From the NCBI GenBank assembly GCA_002435325.1, contig DJMJ01000041.1:70445-134444 (forward strand): a DNA stretch of 64,000 nt, read 5' to 3'. The position numbers were made by a program, and so were the translations under genes. Origin of the DNA: Nitrospira sp. UBA6493 (GTDB lineage Bacteria; Nitrospirota; Nitrospiria; Nitrospirales; Nitrospiraceae). Shown here one piece after another: positions 27,030-34,105 of the stretch (its first letter is position 1; every line of letters starts with the position of its first letter). A model generated the notes under the pieces. The model did not search any database, was not told the DNA's origin, and was given only the letters and a program-made list of their open reading frames with translations.

Positions 27030-27449
27030 TTAGATGAAGAGCTTCGTTTCCGCCTCAGCCGTGAGGGAGAGAATCGCGGGCAGGCCCAACACTTCATCGA
27101 CATTCTTCTCCACCGCCCCGCTCTCCACGCCCATATATTCCAGACCGGCGCTGCAGGCGATCAGCCGAAACTGTCCGACCTGTCTGGCGTCCTGCAACAT
27201 CTCTGAAATCTTCGGCACCTTCTTTTCCTTTAAAAGGCGGGCGACTTCCTCCGCTGACGCGGCATACTCCGGCGGAAAGTCGATCTGGTCGATCTTTCCT
27301 TCGGCCAGCTTCTTGATCGTCCAGAACAGCAGAATGACGATCACGTCCTTGCCCATGGCAGCGGCGGTGAGGCCAAGCGTCGCCACCTGATGCAGCTTAT
27401 CGTAGGTCGCGTTGTGGGCAAAGATGACGAATTTGGGCTTTGGCGCCAT
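27030..27449 (-). CDS. DsrE-like protein
   Basis: 139 residues of the DsrE/DsrF fold: 'FVIFAHNATYDKLHQVATLGLTAAAMGKDVIVILLFW' and a cysteine in 'LIACSAGLEYMG', matching the conserved Cys of the larger DsrE at 23579. It is a probable sulfur-carrier or redox-related protein. It ends near the dispersed-repeat hairpin. Its ATG is nine bases after the stop of an exported gene, so the two are probably one operon. Confidence 0.8.
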   Translation of the reverse strand: MAPKPKFVIFAHNATYDKLHQVATLGLTAAAMGKDVIVILLFWTIKKLAEGKIDQIDFPPEYAASAEEVARLLKEKKVPKISEMLQDARQVGQFRLIACSAGLEYMGVESGAVEKNVDEVLGLPAILSLTAEAETKLFI

Positions 27450-27457
27450 AGGGGTGG

Positions 27458-27826
27458 TTACTTCTTCTTCGCACGGGCCTTTACGCTATTGATGTAATCG
27501 GTGATCGCCGCGTCCACTTCGATAGCGGCCAACGGCCGGTCGTGAGTTTCGCTCTCATCGACGAGATACTTGTCGTGATCCTTTTCCTGCCTGACAATGA
27601 CCGTATTCTCTGGGGTCACTTCCACCATTAAAAACCACTCGCGCGCCCCCTGCGTGATGACGACTTCTTTGCCCAGCCCTTTTTTCGTCACCTCGATCTG
27701 CAGATCGTCCGTCTCCGCAGCCAGTACATGCCCAGGCGTCACGCCGACCAGCATCACGCCACCCGCCGCGCACAGGCCGCACCATAGAAAGAGCCATCGA
27801 CTGGTTATAAGAGCCCGCAAGATCAT
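27458..27826 (-). CDS. Small exported protein of unknown function
   Basis: 122 residues with a signal peptide (cleavage near VLAAE) and a short mature domain of beta strands and a basic helical C-terminus (VKARAKKK). One feature is 'VVITQGAREWFLMVEVTPENTVIVRQEKDHDK'. I do not recognise the family. It is transcribed before the DsrE-like gene at 27030 and is divergent from the 27922 membrane gene. Confidence 0.65.
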   Translation of the reverse strand: MILRALITSRWLFLWCGLCAAGGVMLVGVTPGHVLAAETDDLQIEVTKKGLGKEVVITQGAREWFLMVEVTPENTVIVRQEKDHDKYLVDESETHDRPLAAIEVDAAITDYINSVKARAKKK

Positions 27827-27921
27827 AAAGGATTCACGTTCAGTCTGAGAATAGTGACGTTATTATATGCCGCCGTCCGTTCTGAGGTAAACCATGAGGC
27901 ACCTTGGCACTTCCGGTCTGA

Positions 27922-28380
27922 ATGACCCGCATGCTAGGATTCCCCCGCATGGATGCCATTCTCGCGGCGGTGACACAATACGTTCCCGTTCAGGTCCTCG
28001 TCTGGTTGACGGCCGGTTCGCTGATCGGATTCATCGGCACATTGATTGCTATCCCATTCATCATGGTGCGCCTGCCCTCCGACTACTTTGACACCCGCGT
28101 CCCGCGCCATTGGATGAAGAACCATCATCCCATGCTCCGGCTGATCGGACAGATCGTCAAAAATGTGGTCGGGATCGTGTTCCTTCTGGCCGGCTTCGCC
28201 ATGTTGTTCCTCCCGGGCCAAGGCATTCTGACCATGCTCATCGGCATTTCCTTGATGGATTTTCCCCGCAAACGCGAGCTGGAGGCCAAGATCGTCGGCC
28301 AATCCACCGTGCTGCAAGCGCTGAATGCCATGCGCGCCAAGTTCAATAAACCACCTCTGACTCTTGCACCCGATCCCTGA
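27922..28380 (+). CDS. Small membrane protein
   Basis: 152 residues with two to three hydrophobic segments and 'FLPGQGILTMLIGISLMDFP', a variant of the PGPGW-type sequence of small bacterial membrane proteins. Function is unknown. Start choices are 27922, 27931 and 27949; 27949 (MDAILAAV) has the best-placed upstream AGGA. It ends seven bases before polA, so it is probably read into it. Confidence 0.65.
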   Translation: MTRMLGFPRMDAILAAVTQYVPVQVLVWLTAGSLIGFIGTLIAIPFIMVRLPSDYFDTRVPRHWMKNHHPMLRLIGQIVKNVVGIVFLLAGFAMLFLPGQGILTMLIGISLMDFPRKRELEAKIVGQSTVLQALNAMRAKFNKPPLTLAPDP

Positions 28381-28386
28381 GCCGTG

Positions 28387-31044
28387 ATGTCTATGACTGA
28401 ATCCAACCCCAAGACGCTCTATCTCATCGACGGAAGCGCCTATATCTATCGTGCGTTCTTCGCCCTCCCGCCCCTGAACAATTCCAAGGGGCTACACACC
28501 AACGCCGTCTACGGATTTACGACCACCCTGCTGAAGATCCTGCGCGAGCGAAAGCCCGACGGGATCGTCGTGGCCTTCGACGAAAAGGGGCCGACCCTCC
28601 GCCATCAGGAGTTCAAGGACTACAAGGCCCAACGGCCTCCGATGCCGGAAGGCATGAGCGCGCAGATCCCCTACATCCATCGCGTTGTCGAGGCCCTGAA
28701 TATTCCTGTCGTCAAGCAGGCCGGCTACGAAGCCGACGATCTCATCGGCACGCTGGCGCACCAGGCTGAGCGGTCCGGCTACGACGTCGTGATCGTCACC
28801 GGCGACAAAGACATGCTGCAGCTCGTCACGCCGCACGTGCGTATCTACGACCCGGTGAAGGATAAATGGTCCGGCGAAGCGGAATGTGTCGCCAAGTTCG
28901 GCGTCGAACCGGCGCGCGTGATCGAGATCATGGGCCTGATGGGCGACGCGACAGACAACATTCCCGGCGTGAAGGGCATCGGCGAGAAGACGGCCATGAA
29001 ACTCATCGCCCAGTTCGGCACCATCGACGAGTTGCTCCGGCGCACCGACGACGTCACGCCACCCCGCATCAAAGCCATGCTGGTCGAGCAGGCCGACAAC
29101 GCCCGGCTCAGCCGCAAACTGGCCACCATCGACATCCACAGCCCCATCGCCTTCGATGCGGAGGCGTTTCATCTGAAACCACCGCATCAGGACCAGCTCA
29201 TCGAGCTGCTGCGCGAACTGGAATTCACGACCCTGCTGAAGACGTTTCAAGCCAACGCTACACCGTCTGAGGCGAAGCCAGATGTGTCGGAAACCCTTCA
29301 CGACGAACCCTCCGCACAGCGCTTCGTGGCAACGCTGCCCAAAGAGGGCCCCCTCGGCGTGTGCTGCCTGCTCTCCGCCGGCCCCAGCGTTCAGGCAGAC
29401 GTCAAAGGCATCGCCCTCTCATCTGGCGGAAAGACCGCCTATATCCCGATCGATGTCCATGCCTACATGCGGCCGATCATCACGCTGCTGCACAATCACA
29501 CCCACACCAAAATCGTGCACGATCTGAAAGCGACCCTGCTGGCCTTCCATCGCATCGGCATCACACTCGCGGGCCCCTATCTCGACACCATGGTGGCGGA
29601 TTATCTACTCAACCCCAATCGCCGCGACCATAGCCTCGACACCATCGCGATGGAGGCCATCGGCCATCGATTGGGCAATCACCTAGCCGCCGCCAAGGCC
29701 CCGCAATCGCTGTTCGACGAAGACACCGGCTCACGCGAAGAGGCCACGGAGCAAGCGGCCGTACTGGCCAAGCTGGCCCCGGCCATGACCGAGCGCCTGA
29801 CCGACCAAGGCAGCCTGACACTCTTTCAAGATGTCGAAATGCCCCTTGTCCCGGTGCTGGCGGAGATCGAGCGCAACGGTTTCCTGCTCGACGTCGAAGG
29901 CCTGAGAGTATTGAGCAAGGAATTGGAACATGAACTCGACAAGATGATGGAGACCATCGCCGGCCTCGCAGGCGGCGAGTTCAACATCAATTCGCCGAAG
30001 CAATTGGCCGTGGTGCTTTTTGAAAAGCTCGGCCTCAAACCGGGCCGCAAGACGAAAACCGGCTACTCAACCGATGAAGACACACTCACGCAACTTGCCA
30101 CGCAGCACGACCTGCCCGCGCAGATTCTGAACTATCGCAGCCTGAGCAAACTCAAATCGACCTACGTCGATGCCTTACCAGAATTGGTGAATCCGGAAAC
30201 CAAGCGGCTGCATACATCATTGAATCAAACCGTCGCCGCCACCGGCCGGCTTTCCTCGACCGAACCCAATCTGCAAAACATCCCGGTGAAAGGCGACTAC
30301 GGCCTGCGCATCCGTGAAGCCTTCATCGCCCCCAAGGGCCACACTCTGCTTTGCGCCGACTACAGCCAGATCGAGCCGCGCATCCTCGCGCATTTGTCGC
30401 AGGACCCGCGCTTGCTCGAAGTGTTCGAGAAGGGCGAAGACATTCACATGGCGACGGCCATGGACATTTTCCATCTCCCCTCGTCGCAGATCACCCGCGA
30501 GATGCGGCGCGCCGCCAAGAGCGTGGTCTTCGGCATCGTCTACGGTATCAGCCCATTCGGCCTCTCGCAGAATATCGGCGTCCCGCAGGCGGAAGCCAAA
30601 AAGTACATCGAAACCTATTTTGAAAAGTATGCCGGCGTGCGGGCCCTGATGGATCGAAATATCGAAGAAGGGAAGACCAAGGGCTATACCACCACCATCC
30701 TGGGCCGCCGGCGGCCGATTCCCGAACTCCAAAGCGGTGATCCGGTGCAGCGCGGCTTCGGCGAGCGCATGGCGGTGAACAGCCCCATTCAGGGTTCAGC
30801 CGCAGACCTGATCAAAGTGGCGATGCTCAATGTGAGCAAGGCCCTCCATCACGACATGCCCCACACCAAGATGATCCTCCAGGTCCACGACGAATTGATC
30901 TTCGAGGTACAGGAGAAGGATTTAGACGAAGCCAAGCGACTGGTGAAACACGAAATGGAACATGTGGGGAAACAACTCGGACTCTCCGTCCCGCTCAAAG
31001 TGGACCTCGGCACTGGACATAATTGGCGAATCGCGCATCCATAA
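28387..31044 (+). CDS. polA: DNA polymerase I with an apparently inactive proofreading domain
   Basis: About 885 residues, the usual PolA size. The 5' nuclease domain is intact ('YLIDGSAYIYRAFFALP', 'EADDLIGTLA'), as is the polymerase domain ('CADYSQIEPRILAHLSQ', 'RRAAKSVVFGIVYGIS', 'QVHDELIFE'). The central 3'-5' exonuclease domain lacks the DxE of Exo I and the Exo II and Exo III aspartates. It fills gaps and removes RNA primers or repair patches. GTG 28384 and ATG 28393 are alternative starts. The upstream membrane gene ends seven bases before. Confidence 0.9.
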   Translation: MSMTESNPKTLYLIDGSAYIYRAFFALPPLNNSKGLHTNAVYGFTTTLLKILRERKPDGIVVAFDEKGPTLRHQEFKDYKAQRPPMPEGMSAQIPYIHRVVEALNIPVVKQAGYEADDLIGTLAHQAERSGYDVVIVTGDKDMLQLVTPHVRIYDPVKDKWSGEAECVAKFGVEPARVIEIMGLMGDATDNIPGVKGIGEKTAMKLIAQFGTIDELLRRTDDVTPPRIKAMLVEQADNARLSRKLATIDIHSPIAFDAEAFHLKPPHQDQLIELLRELEFTTLLKTFQANATPSEAKPDVSETLHDEPSAQRFVATLPKEGPLGVCCLLSAGPSVQADVKGIALSSGGKTAYIPIDVHAYMRPIITLLHNHTHTKIVHDLKATLLAFHRIGITLAGPYLDTMVADYLLNPNRRDHSLDTIAMEAIGHRLGNHLAAAKAPQSLFDEDTGSREEATEQAAVLAKLAPAMTERLTDQGSLTLFQDVEMPLVPVLAEIERNGFLLDVEGLRVLSKELEHELDKMMETIAGLAGGEFNINSPKQLAVVLFEKLGLKPGRKTKTGYSTDEDTLTQLATQHDLPAQILNYRSLSKLKSTYVDALPELVNPETKRLHTSLNQTVAATGRLSSTEPNLQNIPVKGDYGLRIREAFIAPKGHTLLCADYSQIEPRILAHLSQDPRLLEVFEKGEDIHMATAMDIFHLPSSQITREMRRAAKSVVFGIVYGISPFGLSQNIGVPQAEAKKYIETYFEKYAGVRALMDRNIEEGKTKGYTTTILGRRRPIPELQSGDPVQRGFGERMAVNSPIQGSAADLIKVAMLNVSKALHHDMPHTKMILQVHDELIFEVQEKDLDEAKRLVKHEMEHVGKQLGLSVPLKVDLGTGHNWRIAHP

Positions 31045-31067
31045 CCCTAATTTGAATGAGGTGTGAT

Positions 31068-31325
31068 ATGCAGAACGCACGTCTGACACTAGCGTGGTTG
31101 ATCGCGGGCGTGAGTCTCGGGGCTTTGGGATTCCTGCTGCTCATGGGGCAGCCATTCACCGCGAAAGCCCAAGAGCAGAAACAGTTTCAGTACAGAATCG
31201 TCGAGGTGCTTCCCGACACCCATAATATGCAAACCAAGCTAAACGAGTTCGGGGCGAGCGGGTGGGAACTGGTGGCCGTCTCGATGGGCAACATGACGGA
31301 ACCGAGGCTGATTTTCAAGAAATGA
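31068..31325 (+). CDS. DUF4177-like exported protein
   Basis: 85 residues with a signal peptide or membrane anchor (residues ~5-32) and a compact mature domain ('QYRIVEVLPDTHNMQTKLNEFGASGWELVAVSMG') of the DUF4177 type, a small alpha/beta protein of unknown role. GAGGTG (31058-31063) supports ATG 31068 over ATG 31056. It follows polA by 23 bases and is probably co-transcribed with it. Confidence 0.7.
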   Translation: MQNARLTLAWLIAGVSLGALGFLLLMGQPFTAKAQEQKQFQYRIVEVLPDTHNMQTKLNEFGASGWELVAVSMGNMTEPRLIFKK

Positions 31326-31538
31326 GGCTGCTGACTCAACACGAACGGATGGCCACTTTCATCGACTCCCTGTAGCAACCGTTTGTAAATCCCTTCACCG
31401 ACGGACAACAATGGACCTGTTCGTCGGATGGATTCGCACAAAAGGCATTAAAAACAGAGCAAACAACGACCATTTATTCGGGCATCACATCTGCACTGGT
31501 GTTCACAGAGACATCCAACCGTGCAATGAGGCCCCTAG

Positions 31539-31862
31539 ATGGTGGTACGGCAATATCCCCGGTTCCCCGCATTGTTTTCTGGAACATTGGTCCATCGAAA
31601 CCGGTCGCATGCCATCACAAAATCGATAGACCTCTCCCGCAAAGGCTGCCGGCTCAAGAGCAACGCCCATGTCGCCGCCGGCACAAAAGTGGATCTCTTC
31701 CTATACGTCCCTGGAGAGGAGATCCCGCTCCTGATCAAACGGGCCACGGTCCGCTGGTCCGGCAACCACGGCATCGGCATCGAATTTCAGCCCCTCGCCT
31801 TTCCTCATCAAGAGCGGCTCGACACCGTCCTCCACCAGCTAATCATTGCGGCCTGCAACTGA
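31539..31862 (+). CDS. PilZ-domain protein
   Basis: 107 residues forming a single PilZ domain: an N-terminal RQYPRF then 'SIDLSRKGCRLKS' (D/NxSxxG) and 'GIGIEFQPLAF' at the end. PilZ domains bind cyclic di-GMP, and both N-terminal arginines and the second motif are present. GAGG lies about nine bases before the ATG. It is likely an effector of cyclic di-GMP signalling; a GGDEF-like protein is encoded at 60896. Confidence 0.8.
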   Translation: MVVRQYPRFPALFSGTLVHRNRSHAITKSIDLSRKGCRLKSNAHVAAGTKVDLFLYVPGEEIPLLIKRATVRWSGNHGIGIEFQPLAFPHQERLDTVLHQLIIAACN

Positions 31863-32170
31863 TCACCCCGACGCCCCACGCGGCAGAACTGAAGCGGCAA
31901 CGCTCACGCGTGATCTCGGCTGCGTATATCCGGATAGATCGCCGAATGTAAGACGCCATATCGTTCGCGTACCTCAATTCTGTATGCATTCCACTCCGGT
32001 TGGCTTTCGCATGATATTTCAGGACGATCCGCTGAATCCGGATTGTATGGTGCATCCGTTTCCCTGCGACTGCCTTAACGTTACTGTGTCAGCTACGCTG
32101 TATTGCCCCACATTCTCCCGTTTTCGCGTGATGGATCTTCGGCATCAACCTTGCTCAACACAAGGTCATC
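31863..32170. other. Intergenic region without a supported gene
   Basis: 308 bases between the PilZ gene and the small zinc-ribbon-like gene. One open frame runs through it (31846-32271), but its protein is Arg/Pro/His/Cys-rich noise and it crosses the small gene in another frame. I see no RNA gene, strong promoter or repeat. Confidence 0.4.
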
Positions 32171-32323
32171 ATGAAAGTCATCTGTGCCTGGTGCGAACAC
32201 GAAGGGAAAGAGACACTCATTGGCGAAGTCGGACTATACGACCGGCCAATAACATCCCACGGCATTTGTGATGATCACAAGAAGGTACTGTTGACGCAGA
32301 TTAGAAAGCTGAAGGTTAAATAG
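32171..32323 (+). CDS. 50-residue zinc-ribbon-like protein
   Basis: Encodes MKVICAWCEHEGKETLIGEV and continues to GICDDHKK and a Lys-rich end (KLKVK). The pairs C-x2-C (residues 5 and 8) and C-x2-H (33 and 36) could hold one zinc ion. The ATG has AAGG six bases before it. No homologous fold is named here, but the coherent Cys/His spacing, basic tail and clean stop argue for a real gene. It lies 226 bases before the LexA-like operon and may be a small regulatory or chaperone-like protein. Confidence 0.6.
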   Translation: MKVICAWCEHEGKETLIGEVGLYDRPITSHGICDDHKKVLLTQIRKLKVK

Positions 32324-32503
32324 AACCCACGTCGTCGTAGATGGAAATATTACCCATCAGCAGGCCCTTCTCAACCAGAAGACACGGTGACAAGATGTTT
32401 TAACCCTTTGCTAATCAGACCTGCACCTCTCCTCTGCTACCCCTCAACCAATCTATATCTCCACTCCGTTTGCACAATGTGCGGGAATCACCCCTCTCGA
32501 TTG

Positions 32504-32512
32504 CCCCCCCCC
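32504..32512 (+). repeat. C9 homopolymer beside a promoter
   Basis: Nine cytosines end immediately before the TTGACA of the following promoter. Such tracts can vary in length; here that would move the upstream sequence relative to the -35, not change the -35/-10 spacing. Confidence 0.5.
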
Positions 32513-32552
32513 TTGACAGTCCTCGCTTCGATATGTAACATTTTGTGACATG
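32513..32552 (+). promoter_or_regulatory. Promoter and palindromic operator of the repressor operon
   Basis: TTGACA (32513-32518), 17 bases and TAACAT (32536-32541) form the promoter; transcription would start near the ATG, so the mRNA is nearly leaderless. Two TGTNACA half-sites, TGTAACA (32534-32540) and TGTGACA (32544-32550), are separated by three bases. They form a 17-bp palindrome matching at 12 of 14 paired positions and overlap the -10 and the start codon. This is a natural site for autorepression by the encoded S24 repressor. Confidence 0.6.
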
Positions 32553-33092
32553 ACGGCCAAACAGTTCAGACAGGCGCGGGTTCGGCTGGGCTACACGCAG
32601 GCGAAGCTGGCGGAGGCGCTGCAGCTCAGCCGCATGACGATCAGCCGCTACGAGGCGGGCACCTGGGAGGTGCCGCTGGCAGTAGAGATGGCGCTGGATC
32701 AACTGGGCACGGCGCAGCTGCCGATGCTCGGAATGGTGGCGGCCGGCGCGCCGATCGAACCGATCACACAGGCGGAACTGGTCTCGGTGCTGCCGTCCTT
32801 GCTGCGCCAGGGAGAAACCTTCGCGTTGCGGGTGAAGGGCGAATCGATGAAGGACGACGGCATTCTCCCCGGCGATCTGGTGGTCGTGCGGAAGCAGAGC
32901 ACAGCGCGGAACGGCCAGACCGTGGTGGCCCTGGTAAACAATGAAGCGACGATCAAGAAGTACTACCGCACGGAGGGCCGGGTCGAATTGCATCCGGCGA
33001 ACGAGGCGATGAAGCCGATTCTCGTTTTGCCCACTGACGAGTTTCGCATTCAAGGCATCGTGGCGGGCGTGATCCGCCACTTTGAATCGTGA
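32550..33092 (+). CDS. LexA-like XRE/S24 autoproteolytic repressor
   Basis: 180 residues. An XRE-type helix-turn-helix (~1-50; 'LGYTQAKLAEALQLSRMTISRYEAG') is fused to an S24/LexA peptidase domain: cleavage site Ala65-Gly66 in MVAAGAP, catalytic Ser99 in KGESMKDDGI and Lys136 in NNEATIKKYY. RecA filaments stimulate self-cleavage of this family after DNA damage, relieving repression. The promoter operator overlaps its ATG. It is the first gene of a four-gene operon; the next ATG is eight bases after its stop. Confidence 0.85.
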   Translation: MTAKQFRQARVRLGYTQAKLAEALQLSRMTISRYEAGTWEVPLAVEMALDQLGTAQLPMLGMVAAGAPIEPITQAELVSVLPSLLRQGETFALRVKGESMKDDGILPGDLVVVRKQSTARNGQTVVALVNNEATIKKYYRTEGRVELHPANEAMKPILVLPTDEFRIQGIVAGVIRHFES

Positions 33093-33100
33093 GGTGATTG

Positions 33101-33811
33101 ATGGCCACCGCGACACAACCATCCCTCGACTTCCCGTCACAAACTCACCAGGGCGCGCCCGTCATCGGCACGTCGTCGCATCTGCTGGCGGCGCTGCGAA
33201 AGAGTGCGCTGCCTGCCGATCCACCGAACGGGCTGGTGGTGCTATCCGGCCATTCCGCCGTGTATCGACTGGGGATCTGCGCAGCAGTCGATCGCGCCTT
33301 GGCCGATGAGCCGGTACTCTACCTGGCCGGAGCCAATGTCTTCGATCCGTTTCTGGTTGGGCGATTGGCAAAGGCCGGCCGCGTTGCACCGGCGCGGGCG
33401 CTGCAACAAATCCACATATCGCGCGCCTTCACCTGCCATCAGATGGTCCGGCTCGTGACCGATTGCCTGCCCTCGGCCTTGCGAACCTATGATGCGCGGG
33501 TGGTGATACTCTCGGGGCCGCTCGAGACGCTCTACGACCAATCGGTGCCTGAACAGGAAGCGCTGCGGCTCTTTCGCGCGATGCTGGCGGCGCTCCACCA
33601 TCTAGTAGAAGACGGCGTGCAACTGGTTTGTGTGAGCCCGCTTCCGGTAATGGCGCCTGCATCGCGCCGGGGGTTATTGCCGGCGCTGCGCGCGCAGGCT
33701 CATCGGGTGATCGAGGTGCGCGAGAGCGAGGACGGGATCTGGCTGGATGAACGGAGCGGCGCCGGGACGCGGCGCTGGAGCATTCCCCGATCAGTCTGGA
33801 CCAGGTTATGA
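33101..33811 (+). CDS. RadA/Rad51-like protein lacking Walker motifs
   Basis: 236 residues. 'ALQQIHISRAFTCHQM' (~100-115) closely follows a RadA/Rad51 core segment, but the Walker A loop is SGHSAVYR (49-56) and the Walker B Asp is missing near 'VVILSGPLETLYD', so ATPase activity is not expected. By position it resembles the RecA-like ImuA of mutasome operons. It may recruit or adapt the polymerase downstream to a RecA filament. ATG 33101 has GAGGTG at 33091-33096. It is the second gene of the operon. Confidence 0.65.
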   Translation: MATATQPSLDFPSQTHQGAPVIGTSSHLLAALRKSALPADPPNGLVVLSGHSAVYRLGICAAVDRALADEPVLYLAGANVFDPFLVGRLAKAGRVAPARALQQIHISRAFTCHQMVRLVTDCLPSALRTYDARVVILSGPLETLYDQSVPEQEALRLFRAMLAALHHLVEDGVQLVCVSPLPVMAPASRRGLLPALRAQAHRVIEVRESEDGIWLDERSGAGTRRWSIPRSVWTRL

Positions 33812-33814
33812 GCC

Positions 33815-34105
33815 ATGGGCCGTACCCTTGCCACGTTCACGCAATTGGTGCAGCAGGAGATCGACTCCTGGAGCCGCTATCGGCGCGCTCTGCGGCTCGA
33901 AGACCAGCAGGCGCTGGACGCCTTGTTTGCCGCCGCCCGTCACCAGGCCACGGCTGGCGCCTATCTGGCGCGCGAGACGCCGTTTGAAGTGATGCTGCTC
34001 TCGATGCTGATCGAACAACACAAAGACGTGATGACGTTGCAACAGAAAGTGACGATCCTTGAAGCCCGCTTGCTCGACAACCAGACTCCGGGGGTGGCTT
34101 CTTGA
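33815..34105 (+). CDS. Small helical protein of the PolB operon
   Basis: 96 residues, almost wholly helical, with a heptad-like C-terminal helix ('LLSMLIEQHKDVMTLQQKVTILEARLL'). There is no recognised domain or signal peptide. It starts three bases after the RadA-like stop and its end overlaps the proposed TTG start of the polymerase gene by about 47 bases, so production of the three proteins is coupled. It is possibly a bridging or coiled-coil subunit. Confidence 0.7.
   Translation: MGRTLATFTQLVQQEIDSWSRYRRALRLEDQQALDALFAAARHQATAGAYLARETPFEVMLLSMLIEQHKDVMTLQQKVTILEARLLDNQTPGVAS

Noticed and set aside
31846..32271. 141-codon plus-strand open frame
   Set aside because: The protein is Arg/Pro/His/Cys-rich without structure and overlaps the better-supported 50-residue gene in another frame.
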